Shown here one piece after another: positions 6,104 to 12,518 of a stretch of 20,212 bases of DNA. The stretch is from a virus, in the IMG/VR virus record IMGVR_UViG_3300047552_000112, positions 1-20,212 of that record; one strand, written 5' to 3'. Within the stretch, counting starts at the first letter, position 1; every line of letters starts with the position of its first letter. A model generated the notes under the pieces. The model searched no databases. It saw nothing but the letters and a program-made list of their open reading frames with translations, and had not been told where the DNA came from. A program made the position numbers and the translations under genes.

Positions 6104-7077
6104 GCGTTTTTTGCGAAGGCTGGAATCGGCATAACTCCAGTGACTTTCGATACGATGTCCTTGTGGTCGTCGTACATCTCGATGTTGTTCAGTGCGTCGG
6201 TTAGTGGCACCCACTTACACAGAGCAGCATCGTCAGCACCATTGGCACGTGGCAGAGACCAGTCAGGGTTTGGACTGATACGCATATACACAGCCATGGT
6301 GTTGCGGGGAATACCGAACGAACGACTTGGGTCGTCAAACAATTCGGTCTTTACGATAGAGCCACGGAGAACTTTCTCTGGGACTCGCACGTTTGTTTCT
6401 TCAATCAACTCTCGGATTGCACAATCGAGAAATGTTTCACGCTGATTGCGAAAACCTCCTGGAAGTGCCCACGCACCTTTTCCTGGGGAGAACTTGCGTT
6501 GGATAAGCAAGATGTGACCTTGGCATTCAAGGATAGCATCGGAGCAGTTGAAGTTAAGGGTTTCTGGGAATGGATACCCAGCGAATAAGTCTTTTTCTTT
6601 GTCATAAAATGCACGATCGCCACGTACAGTCTCAGGCATGAGCGGATCATTTTCTGCAAACATACGAGTGCGAATCTCTGTTGCGTTTACCGAGTACTGA
6701 GCCTCGATAGATTTAAATTTGAGTTCAGGGAACCACTTGAGATAGTCGTTACCATCTTTCATGTGACCGAACAGGATCGGTGTACCCATTTCAAAATGTT
6801 CGATAGTAGCACGTACATCGGACATCCATTGGGTGTTTGAATAGCGATAATCGTTGAGTGGGATGATTTCGTAGTTGGTGATGCGTTGAGCATGCAACTT
6901 AACTTGGAGCATTTGTTTGCGTTCAGCAAACGTCCAAGGGTTACGGATAGAACGGCATTGATTAGCCGAACCAACTAGAATGTACAGTTTCTGTACTTGG
7001 GATGCAGCCACTCCAAGAGCGTGGATGTGACCTTCGTGAACGGGCTGGAATCGCCCAATAAAAATACCAGTTTTCAT
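6100..7077 (-). CDS. nadM: Bifunctional NMN adenylyltransferase / Nudix hydrolase (NadM-Nudix type)
   Basis: A two-domain protein of 325 residues from ATG 7077, chosen because GGAGATAAGAAAATG gives a proper ribosome-binding site. The N-terminal nucleotidyltransferase domain has GRFQPVHEGH (8-17, with the HxGH motif) and VNATEIR near 130-136 (ISSTxIR-like), and joins NMN to ATP to make NAD+. The C-terminal Nudix domain has a Nudix box at 208-230 (G-x5-E-x7-REL-x-EE), with the usual final Gly replaced by Asn. Fused enzymes of this kind in Synechocystis and Francisella hydrolyse ADP-ribose with the Nudix part. Paired with NadV, the phage can turn nicotinamide into NAD+ and possibly clear ADP-ribose left by NADases. 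Confidence 0.94.
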   Translation of the reverse strand: MKTGIFIGRFQPVHEGHIHALGVAASQVQKLYILVGSANQCRSIRNPWTFAERKQMLQVKLHAQRITNYEIIPLNDYRYSNTQWMSDVRATIEHFEMGTPILFGHMKDGNDYLKWFPELKFKSIEAQYSVNATEIRTRMFAENDPLMPETVRGDRAFYDKEKDLFAGYPFPETLNFNCSDAILECQGHILLIQRKFSPGKGAWALPGGFRNQRETFLDCAIRELIEETNVRVPEKVLRGSIVKTELFDDPSRSFGIPRNTMAVYMRISPNPDWSLPRANGADDAALCKWVPLTDALNNIEMYDDHKDIVSKVTGVMPIPAFAKNA

Positions 7078-7123
7078 TTTCTTATCTCCTAAGAATACAT
7101 ACAAGCAGACTACCTGCTCATTT

Positions 7124-7615
7124 CTATTTAGCCAACTTTGCCTTGGCGCATACCTCTAATTTGTCAAAAAATTCCAAGCGACCTTTGATCTCCATGTAGA
7201 AGGCTTGGTACTTAGCAATTCGGGCAATGTCCTTTTCAGTCACACCCTTCAGTCGACGGATGTCAGTGTTGTGTCGCAAGTCAGCCATCTTAACACGCAT
7301 TGCATCGTAGCTAGAGAACACACCAGTCTTGTACTCTTCGTAAGTCTGTCCACGTTGCTTTGTCAAGCACTTCAAACCTTCAATCACCCGCTCAGAGATA
7401 CCAGCGTCACGTAGATCTTGGTAAGTCACGTCAGTGTCTTCAATCACGTCATGACCCAGAGCCATACACATCAGTTCTTCGTCGTCAGACTTCAGGTAGT
7501 GCATCACTTTCAGTGGATGTAGGATATAAGGGTTTCCACCTTTGTCAAACTGACCGTGGTGGGCATTTACTGCAATATGCAGCATTTTGTCGAGCATTTC
7601 ACCTTTTTTCATCAT
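7124..7615 (-). CDS. SpoT/MESH1-like HD-domain hydrolase
   Basis: A 163-residue single HD domain of the RelA/SpoT hydrolase class: NAHHGQF (H19), YILHPLKV (H33), GHDVIEDTD with the HD pair H55-D56 and the E59-D60 motif, and KMADLRHNTD near residue 110, which supplies the fourth metal ligand. Stand-alone enzymes of this type (small alarmone hydrolases, MESH1) remove pyrophosphate from (p)ppGpp; human MESH1 also dephosphorylates NADPH to NADH. No synthetase domain is present, so only hydrolysis is expected. It is the first gene of the leftward run, with two sigma70-like promoters in tandem and AAGGGA before tandem ATGs at 7615 and 7612. Either a stringent-response or an NADP(H)-directed role would fit the NAD genes downstream. 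Confidence 0.87.
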   Translation of the reverse strand: MMKKGEMLDKMLHIAVNAHHGQFDKGGNPYILHPLKVMHYLKSDDEELMCMALGHDVIEDTDVTYQDLRDAGISERVIEGLKCLTKQRGQTYEEYKTGVFSSYDAMRVKMADLRHNTDIRRLKGVTEKDIARIAKYQAFYMEIKGRLEFFDKLEVCAKAKLAK

Positions 7616-7638
7616 ACTATTTCCCTTTCCATAGTTTA

Positions 7639-7667
7639 ATTATACCATAGTTCTGAATTAAAGTAAA
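7639..7667 (-). promoter_or_regulatory. Proximal sigma70-type early promoter of the leftward operon
   Basis: TTTACT (7662-7667), 17-bp spacer, TATAAT (7639-7644), with the shared TTTACTTTAATT block and GG before the -10. It lies 23 bp upstream of the HD-hydrolase start. Confidence 0.83.
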
Positions 7668-7715
7668 GGGATATTTGACTAATACTTTACACTCCTTATC
7701 AAACCCGACACGGGT

Positions 7716-7744
7716 ATTATACGTCTGCAAGAACCAAAAGTAAA
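7716..7744 (-). promoter_or_regulatory. Distal sigma70-type early promoter of the leftward operon
   Basis: TTTACT (7739-7744), 17-bp spacer, TATAAT (7716-7721). It is in tandem with the proximal promoter, 77 bp away, and lacks the TTAATT extension. The two drive transcription away from the lysis island in this 186-bp gene-free hub (7,616-7,801). Confidence 0.72.
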
Positions 7745-7755
7745 GTTTATCTTAC

Positions 7756-7763
7756 AATAAATA
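7756..7763 (+). promoter_or_regulatory. T4-type late promoter element AATAAATA for the lysis island
   Basis: AATAAATAC on the plus strand, 38 bp before the endolysin ATG, resembles the T4 late -10 TATAAATA and the NATAAATA form described in cyanophages. The same octamer occurs at 14,159-14,166 on the minus strand upstream of the other late-looking operon. No -35 is needed for gp55-dependent promoters. Confidence 0.62.
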
Positions 7764-7801
7764 CAATTGCATACTTTTGTGCATTTTTATAGGAAGGTGA
7801 G

Positions 7802-8425
7802 ATGGAATTAACACTACAACAATTAAAACAGTTGCTTCCAAAGAACCCTTACGTTGATCACTGGCACCACGCTTTATCGCAACTTTTGCCAGAATATGAG
7901 ATCAACACTCCGCAGCGAATTGCAGCTTTTGTGGCTCAGTGCGCTCATGAATCGGGTGGATTTATGGTTCTGAAGGAAAACCTTAATTACAAGGCTGCAA
8001 CACTTCGCAAGATTTTCCCAAAGTATTTCCCAACGGACGCTATGGCTGCAGAATATGCTGCAAAGCCAAATAAACAAGAAGCAATTGCTAACCTAGTTTA
8101 TGCAAACCGCATGGGTAATGGTGGTCCAGAGACTGGTGACGGTTATCGTTACTGTGGTCGTGGATTGATCCAGTTAACAGGAAAGTCAAACTATTCATGG
8201 TTCGCTGCTTCCCTTGGTATTCCAGTCGAAGAGGCTGCTGAATATCTACAGACTTTTGAGGGTGCTGCTCAATCCGCTTGCTGGTTCTGGGAAACAAATA
8301 ACCTAAACCAATGGGCTGATAAGGGTGACATTCTTACATTGACTAAGAAGATCAACGGTGGTACTATCGGTCTAGAAGATCGTATCAAACACTATGAGCA
8401 TGCTCTACATGTAATGGGAGCCTAA
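7802..8425 (+). CDS. Endolysin, glycoside hydrolase family 19 (chitinase-like muramidase)
   Basis: A 207-residue single-domain GH19 enzyme of the kind phages use to cut peptidoglycan. Diagnostic features are AAFVAQCAHESGGF with the catalytic Glu (E50), the KENLNY segment, YRYCGRGLIQLTG near residues 115-127 (substrate-binding motif), and AACWFW-like QSACWFWETNNLN further on. No signal peptide or membrane segment is present, so export needs a holin. It is the first gene of the plus-strand island, with AGGAAGGTGAG before the ATG and a late promoter upstream. The downstream gene starts 1 bp after its stop. Confidence 0.93.
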   Translation: MELTLQQLKQLLPKNPYVDHWHHALSQLLPEYEINTPQRIAAFVAQCAHESGGFMVLKENLNYKAATLRKIFPKYFPTDAMAAEYAAKPNKQEAIANLVYANRMGNGGPETGDGYRYCGRGLIQLTGKSNYSWFAASLGIPVEEAAEYLQTFEGAAQSACWFWETNNLNQWADKGDILTLTKKINGGTIGLEDRIKHYEHALHVMGA

Positions 8426-8426
8426 A

Positions 8427-8708
8427 ATGAACGACCGTAAGTTAGTCAGATGGTTGTTATTGCTTTTGCTATTGCCACTTGGTTTAGCCATGTGCAGTAA
8501 AGAGCAATTTCGCTATCCATGCCAAGACCCAGCTAACTGGGATAAAGAATTTTGTAAAATGCCTTTATGTGATGTGAATAGAACTTGTCCAGAACACATC
8601 TTTAAAGGTCAACGCGACCCGCGATTAGGACCACCAAAAGATGAAACTACTAAAACTGCTGTACAACCGATTACTCCAGCATCTCAAGGAGCAAACTGTG
8701 GAAAATAA
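8427..8708 (+). CDS. Cys-rich probable lipoprotein or exported protein, 93 aa
   Basis: The N-terminus MNDRKLVRW followed by a run of Leu and LGLAMC looks like a lipoprotein signal with C23 as the lipidated residue, although Met at -1 is not the usual Gly/Ala/Ser. The mature part carries several cysteines (RYPC, EFCKMPLC, RTC) within the first 60 residues, then a polar Pro/Thr-rich tail. I recall similar short proteins near endolysins in marine T4-like phages. The start is supported by GGGAG overlapping the endolysin end. A lysis or envelope role follows from position only; it is not the o-spanin, because a clearer Rz1 sits at 20.0-20.2 kb. Confidence 0.7.
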   Translation: MNDRKLVRWLLLLLLLPLGLAMCSKEQFRYPCQDPANWDKEFCKMPLCDVNRTCPEHIFKGQRDPRLGPPKDETTKTAVQPITPASQGANCGK

Positions 8709-9177
8709 AGACACATTTGTATATACTGAAGAACAACTGATGGCTCGCCTGAAGTTCTTCATCGGTATCTGCTTATCGCTTACACTATTCGGTATCGTGT
8801 TCGTTGTATTGTATTCTTTGATTTTTGTTACTCAACCGTTGAACGCTATCAGCCCAATCGACCAAAAGTTCTTTGAGTTGATTGTACCTATCGCTACATT
8901 CTTGACTGGTACTCTATCAGGTATCATGCTTGCAGGTACTAAACCAGAAGACCAGAAGATGATGTTAGAAGCTCAGAAGCAAGCGCAATCAAACGCTGAA
9001 GCTGCTGCTAAGAACACTATCGCTCAAGCTGCTATTTTGAACCCAACTCCGCCACCAGCGCCAGTTGTGATTCAACAACCAATGTATCAGGCTCCACCAG
9101 CTAACTTTACACCACAAGTGTTAATGAGCTCAACTGGTAAACCAATGCCTGCACAACCTGATCACCAAGAGATCTAA
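8698..9177 (+). CDS. Two-helix membrane protein with Pro-rich tail, holin candidate
   Basis: The start is placed at GTG 8698 because AGGAG sits 6 nt upstream; this gives 159 residues (MENKDTFVYTEEQLMARLKF) and an 11-bp overlap with the lipoprotein gene. A longer frame from 8641 would lie inside that gene and has no comparable site. Two hydrophobic segments (about 19-45 and 58-80, FFELIVPIATFLTGTLSGIML) are followed by an Ala/Gln-rich helix and a proline-rich tail (PTPPPAPVVIQQP). It could be a holin or another late membrane protein; topology and position by the endolysin support this, sequence alone does not prove it. Confidence 0.72.
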   Translation: MENKDTFVYTEEQLMARLKFFIGICLSLTLFGIVFVVLYSLIFVTQPLNAISPIDQKFFELIVPIATFLTGTLSGIMLAGTKPEDQKMMLEAQKQAQSNAEAAAKNTIAQAAILNPTPPPAPVVIQQPMYQAPPANFTPQVLMSSTGKPMPAQPDHQEI

Positions 9178-9408
9178 ATGGAATTTCTAAAGAGTATGTT
9201 ACAAGACGGTCACAACGGCTCATGGAGCAGTAAGAGAGTGATCACGCTTTTGGCTTTTGTTATCGTTGGTGTATCATATTTGGCTGATCAGTTCACAATC
9301 TATAAAGCAAATGAAACCTTATTCGATTCAATCATCTACTTGGTGATTGCTGGATTAGGTTTCACTGCTTCCGAAAAATTCGCAAAGAAGGAAAAATCAA
9401 ATGAATAA
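9178..9408 (+). CDS. Small two-helix membrane protein, holin candidate
   Basis: A 76-residue protein with a polar N-terminus (MEFLKSMLQDGHNGSWSSKR), two hydrophobic helices (about 21-38, VITLLAFVIVGVSYLA, and 50-65, SIIYLVIAGLGF) and a charged basic tail (SEKFAKKEKSNE). This is the architecture of class II holins: short, two membrane segments, charged C-terminus. Directly downstream of another membrane gene and two genes after the endolysin, it is the better holin candidate of the two. The ATG follows the previous stop without a gap. Confidence 0.72.
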   Translation: MEFLKSMLQDGHNGSWSSKRVITLLAFVIVGVSYLADQFTIYKANETLFDSIIYLVIAGLGFTASEKFAKKEKSNE

Positions 9409-9577
9409 GTTTCTAGCAATTCTATTGGCAAGCGTAATGTCTTTTGGCGTTATGGCTGCTGAAACTGAACGTGTTTGTATCGAAGTAAAAGATGCAAAGA
9501 CTGGTAAGATGAAAGAAGAATGTAAGGTGATTAAGAAGCACAAAAAACTTGAAGGCACCGAAGTGCCTAAGAAGTAA
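9401..9577 (+). CDS. Small secreted protein, 58 aa
   Basis: A signal peptide MNKFLAILLASVMSFGVMAA, with probable cleavage before ETERVC, is followed by a 38-residue mature part with two cysteines (C27, C41) that could pair, and a Lys-rich end (KKHKKLEGTEVPKK). No family recognised. It overlaps the previous gene by 8 bp, AAGGA precedes the ATG, and the island's terminator follows its stop. It is probably periplasmic. Confidence 0.68.
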   Translation: MNKFLAILLASVMSFGVMAAETERVCIEVKDAKTGKMKEECKVIKKHKKLEGTEVPKK

Positions 9578-9581
9578 AAGA

Positions 9582-9606
9582 AAAGGGAGCGTTAAGCTCC
9601 CTTTTT
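9582..9606. terminator. Rho-independent terminator between convergent operons, likely bidirectional
   Basis: AAAGGGAGC, loop GTTAA, GCTCCCTTT, then TTATTT on the plus strand; the left flank AAAAG gives a T-rich tail on the minus strand too. It closes the plus-strand lysis island and, by overlapping the stop of the 56-aa minus gene, could also end the rightward arm's late operon. Confidence 0.88.
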
Positions 9607-9775
9607 ATTTGCGCATTTTAAACCAATATGTTGTTTGTAATACTCTCATCACGTGATCGCCAGTTGTGTTATTCCATTTAGCTGCCCACTCGACGAAATG
9701 TGACCAATCCCTTTCAGGATCCTCTTGCTCCTGACACCACGCTTGATACATATGGTGTAAAGTATAAGGTGTCAT
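9605..9775 (-). CDS. Hypothetical protein, 56 aa
   Basis: A 56-codon gene: MTPYTLHHMYQAWCQEQEDP, a Trp-rich middle (WSHFVEWAAKWNN) and a basic end (TTYWFKMRK). No family recognised. The ATG shares one base with the upstream stop (TAATG) and the stop lies in the terminator stem region, so it is the last gene of the late operon. Confidence 0.62.
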   Translation of the reverse strand: MTPYTLHHMYQAWCQEQEDPERDWSHFVEWAAKWNNTTGDHVMRVLQTTYWFKMRK

Positions 9776-10272
9776 TACTTAGCCAATGGATTGTCCAGCG
9801 CTCTTTGAATCTTACGATCCACGCTGTTGTCTAACGCTTTAAGTTCTTTACGAACTTCGTTTACGTCCTGAGTTGTTTCACGTTGGCTTTGCTTTGCGCC
9901 ACGTTCTACTGAATCAACAATACCTTCCAAACGACGAATGTCGCTCTTTAAGTCGTTCTTAATATCTTGCGTGTATTGAACAGACTTCTCTGATTTCTCC
10001 ACAACAATATCCATCTTAGCTTGTAGCTCTGATAGGTCAGGTGCAACATATTCAGCGATACGCTTCTTCATTGATTGATAATCTTTGTACGTTTCAAACG
10101 CACCGTACAAACCACCAAGGATAGAAGAAACTAGAGTGAACGCTACCATTAACTTGGCTGGAGTAAATTCATACCCACCAATGCTAATAACAGTGTTTGC
10201 ACTAGCATACTTCTTTACTGCATCTTCAGCAGCGTCAATCTTGGCATTGACATCTTTAATTTCTTCAGACAT
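9775..10272 (-). CDS. Membrane-anchored coiled-coil protein, 165 aa
   Basis: The start at 10272 (MSEEIKDVNAKIDAAED) follows GGAGAGTAAT; a longer frame would overlap the upstream gene and lacks such a site. One hydrophobic helix at about residues 39-57 (PAKLMVAFTLVSSILGGLYG) is followed by a long charged heptad-like region (about 60-160). The topology resembles an i-spanin or a membrane-tethered structural protein, but the Rz/Rz1 pair at the right edge makes a spanin role unlikely. It is the partner of two exported proteins in the same operon. Function unknown. Confidence 0.72.
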   Translation of the reverse strand: MSEEIKDVNAKIDAAEDAVKKYASANTVISIGGYEFTPAKLMVAFTLVSSILGGLYGAFETYKDYQSMKKRIAEYVAPDLSELQAKMDIVVEKSEKSVQYTQDIKNDLKSDIRRLEGIVDSVERGAKQSQRETTQDVNEVRKELKALDNSVDRKIQRALDNPLAK

Positions 10273-10273
10273 A

Positions 10274-11878
10274 TTACTCTCCGTATTGTGAGCCAACTAG
10301 CTCGTTATGTAGACGATCGGATGGTCCATACAACCCCATGCCTAATCTTCTATTGTCTACGTTCTTTTGATTATTGTAGACAGTGAAAGGTTTATAACCA
10401 ACAACGTCTGGCACTACTGATTTACCATACGCATCAAATCCTGGCGTGAAACCCATAGCTTGGATTACCACGTTCTGTACTTGTTTCTGCGATTCCATGT
10501 CCGCAGCCTTACCCATTTCATTGGCTAAGTTCTTACCCTTTTCAACCGCATCTTTCTTAGCAGCTTCTGCTCTACGTTCAGCTAACTGTTGACGAGCAGA
10601 AGGTTGAGGCTTCTCGCCACCTTGAGCTTGCTGAGGTGCTGGAGCAGCTGGTTTATCAGCACCAGCTGGCTTTTCTACTGCAGCTGGTGCTGGAGCAGGT
10701 GCCTGTACTAAAGGGACAGTGGCTGTTGCTGCTTGAGCTGGTGATGCTGAAGTGGCAGATGTGGTAACAACTTCATTAACTACTGGATCAGACACCACGG
10801 CAACTGCAGTAGTTTCTGTTGTAGTCGTTGGAGCCATTGCTGCAACTGTACCAGCTGTTGCTATTGTTGATGCTGTTCCTTGCTTTTCGAACAGCATTTT
10901 CTTGGCGTAAGCTGTAGCATAATTAGGGCAAGTTGTTGAATACAATCCATTAAGATTGCACTGTTGTGTAAAATACGCTTGTTCATATCCTGGACAAGCA
11001 GAATTGTAGAGTGCATTCGTTGAGCATTGCTGATTGAAGTACGCTGTTTCATATCCTGGACAAGTAGTTGAGTAAAGAGGGTTAACAGAACACTGATAAT
11101 TTAGGTACGCATTAGCATATCCTGGGCAGCTTGGATCGTGTAAAGCATTAACTGTGCATTGCTGTGTAAAGTAAGCAGCAGCATATCCTGGACATTGTGG
11201 GCTATAAAGGGCACTTGCAGAACATTGTAGGTTTAAATAAGCTGCAGCGTAACCTGAGCATGTAGTAGATGATAGCGGATCGGCTGCACATGTATCAACA
11301 CCATAGTTCATTTTTAAACTAACGTTGCGAACCTTTGGTCCGTAGTAACCACCCCAGAAACCGCCATCTCTACCGCTGAACTGAACAGTTAAGTTACCAA
11401 AGTCAGAAGGAACTCCTGGGTTCTCGTAGTTGACAGTACCACTAAAAGTGGTCCAGTCGAACTTAGTGTTATAGACCCAACTGTCTGTTCTTCGTATCGC
11501 AGTGTTGTTATAGTTTAGAGTGTAAACGTTTGCGTATAGTGTATCAACGCCACCTTGACGGTTATCGCCGTTTAGGTTGTTAATATCCCAAGAGTATGAA
11601 TACCCTCTAACTTGTATACCTGAGCCAACGTTTGATAGTGCTTGATTGATTGCGAATGTCTGAGCGACAGTCGACTGCATATAACTGAAGTGGATTGTAT
11701 TAGTGGCTGGGTCGTAAAGAGCTCCTGGACCACCAGTGCAACAATCATTTGGTTTTGAGCCTGTGACTACACCTGACCACGTATGAGCAGTCCCAGATGT
11801 AATTAGATTTGGCGTTGACTGATCCTGAGCGTGAGCGAAAGAAACTGTCAACCACAAAATGGCTAACAGCTTCTTCAT
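10274..11878 (-). CDS. Secreted protein with six 22-residue Cys repeats and Ala/Pro-rich linker
   Basis: A 534-residue protein with a clear signal peptide (MKKLLAILWLTVSFAHA, cleavage before QDQ). Domains in order: an N-terminal beta-rich domain (about 20-195) with adjacent C46-C47 and Gly/aromatic-rich strands (GGFWGGYYGP); six tandem repeats (197-328) of C-x9-C-(P/S)-x-Y-x2-A-Y; a Thr/Ala/Pro-rich low-complexity linker (about 330-425); a charged helical segment (426-470); and a C-terminal tail ending SQYGE. Twelve evenly spaced repeat cysteines suggest disulfides, so folding in the periplasm or beyond. I recall related proteins in marine T4-like phages without a function. The ATG overlaps the upstream stop (TAATG). 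It might act on the host surface or ride on the virion; both are guesses. Confidence 0.83.
   Translation of the reverse strand: MKKLLAILWLTVSFAHAQDQSTPNLITSGTAHTWSGVVTGSKPNDCCTGGPGALYDPATNTIHFSYMQSTVAQTFAINQALSNVGSGIQVRGYSYSWDINNLNGDNRQGGVDTLYANVYTLNYNNTAIRRTDSWVYNTKFDWTTFSGTVNYENPGVPSDFGNLTVQFSGRDGGFWGGYYGPKVRNVSLKMNYGVDTCAADPLSSTTCSGYAAAYLNLQCSASALYSPQCPGYAAAYFTQQCTVNALHDPSCPGYANAYLNYQCSVNPLYSTTCPGYETAYFNQQCSTNALYNSACPGYEQAYFTQQCNLNGLYSTTCPNYATAYAKKMLFEKQGTASTIATAGTVAAMAPTTTTETTAVAVVSDPVVNEVVTTSATSASPAQAATATVPLVQAPAPAPAAVEKPAGADKPAAPAPQQAQGGEKPQPSARQQLAERRAEAAKKDAVEKGKNLANEMGKAADMESQKQVQNVVIQAMGFTPGFDAYGKSVVPDVVGYKPFTVYNNQKNVDNRRLGMGLYGPSDRLHNELVGSQYGE
10895..11290 (-). repeat. Six tandem 66-bp (22-aa) Cys-repeat units inside the secreted protein
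   Basis: Repeat units begin at residues 197, 219, 241, 263, 285 and 307, an exact 22-residue period with no indels. The consensus is C-S-x-N-x-L-Y-S-x-x-C-P-G-Y-x-x-A-Y-x-x-Q-Q. The DNA copies have diverged while keeping Cys, Gly-Tyr and Ala-Tyr, which argues for selection on the protein and against recent duplication. Confidence 0.9.
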
Positions 11879-12366
11879 TACTTCTTCTCAGGAGTTGGGA
11901 CGATTGTATCGTCTTCTTTGATACGACCCTTTGCCTTCCAAATCTCTTTAGCGTTCTCGCCGATCTTACCTTGCACTGGGCATGGTGTACCTGCGTCTAA
12001 CATAGCTTGGAAAACACGATCGTCTTGGCATAATGTTGCTACCGCTGCAACCTTCATACCCATATCATATAGATTCTTCGAAAGTTTGATTCTTTCGCAA
12101 TTCATATCCCTAGTTGTACCACCCATAGAGATACCAAGAATCTGCGTCTGAACTGCACCACTTGCGGCAGTGGCACATACGTCATTATTAATTGTTGTAA
12201 TTGCTGGAGCCACAGCTGTTGGCGGTGGCGATTTTACTGTTGTAGTACTGTTGCTTGTAGTCTCGGAATAAGATCTACTTGTCGAATCAGTTACGATTGG
12301 GTCAACTGCCCAAGCGTTTAATGTAGTCATAACAAAAAGCGATATCACACATAGCTTTTTGTACAT
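11878..12366 (-). CDS. Secreted phage protein, 162 aa
   Basis: The signal peptide MYKKLCVISLFVMTTLNAWA is followed by a Ser/Thr-rich linker (residues 23-48), then a compact domain with four cysteines (C64, C90, C113, C129) around QTQILGISMGG (74-83) and CERIKLSKNLYDMGMKVAAV (90-109). I recall this core in short exported proteins of cyanophages and other T4-like marine phages, function unknown. The paired cysteines fit a disulfide-bonded periplasmic fold. It directly precedes the Cys-repeat protein (TAATG overlap), so the two exported proteins are probably co-translated and may work together. GAGGAG and AGGAGG both lie upstream of the ATG. Confidence 0.78.
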   Translation of the reverse strand: MYKKLCVISLFVMTTLNAWAVDPIVTDSTSRSYSETTSNSTTTVKSPPPTAVAPAITTINNDVCATAASGAVQTQILGISMGGTTRDMNCERIKLSKNLYDMGMKVAAVATLCQDDRVFQAMLDAGTPCPVQGKIGENAKEIWKAKGRIKEDDTIVPTPEKK

Positions 12367-12428
12367 GGCTTTTGCCCTCCTAACTCCTCACCCTTGGAGC
12401 CAGACACAACCCGTCTGTTGTTATTATA

Positions 12429-12518
12429 TTAGGTGATAACACTATTTAGGTATCCGCAGTCTTTGCAAACGTCCTTGAATAGGTTTAATGCTCCACAAAA
12501 TTTACATTCATACTTCAT
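12429..12518 (-). CDS. 29-residue zinc-ribbon mini-protein
   Basis: MKYECKFCGALNLFKDVCKDCGYLN... has two CxxC knuckles (C5/C8 and C18/C21) 10 residues apart, each followed by Gly, the signature of a minimal zinc ribbon. The start overlaps the upstream membrane-protein stop (ATGA), which supports translation despite the size. Such ribbons bind nucleic acid or protein partners; nothing here shows which. The zinc-binding pattern is too regular to be chance in an unused frame. Confidence 0.68.
   Translation of the reverse strand: MKYECKFCGALNLFKDVCKDCGYLNSVIT

Noticed and set aside
7124-7131. CTAAATAG octamers at 7124-7131 and 12442-12449 as late promoters.
   Set aside because: They differ from AATAAATA at the first positions and lie at or in gene ends. 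They might work, since genes start downstream, but support is too weak to list.
7703-7715. Hairpin ACCCG-ACA-CGGGT in the divergent hub.
   Set aside because: A 5-bp stem with no T-tract does not support a terminator; it may be an operator, but nothing else supports that.
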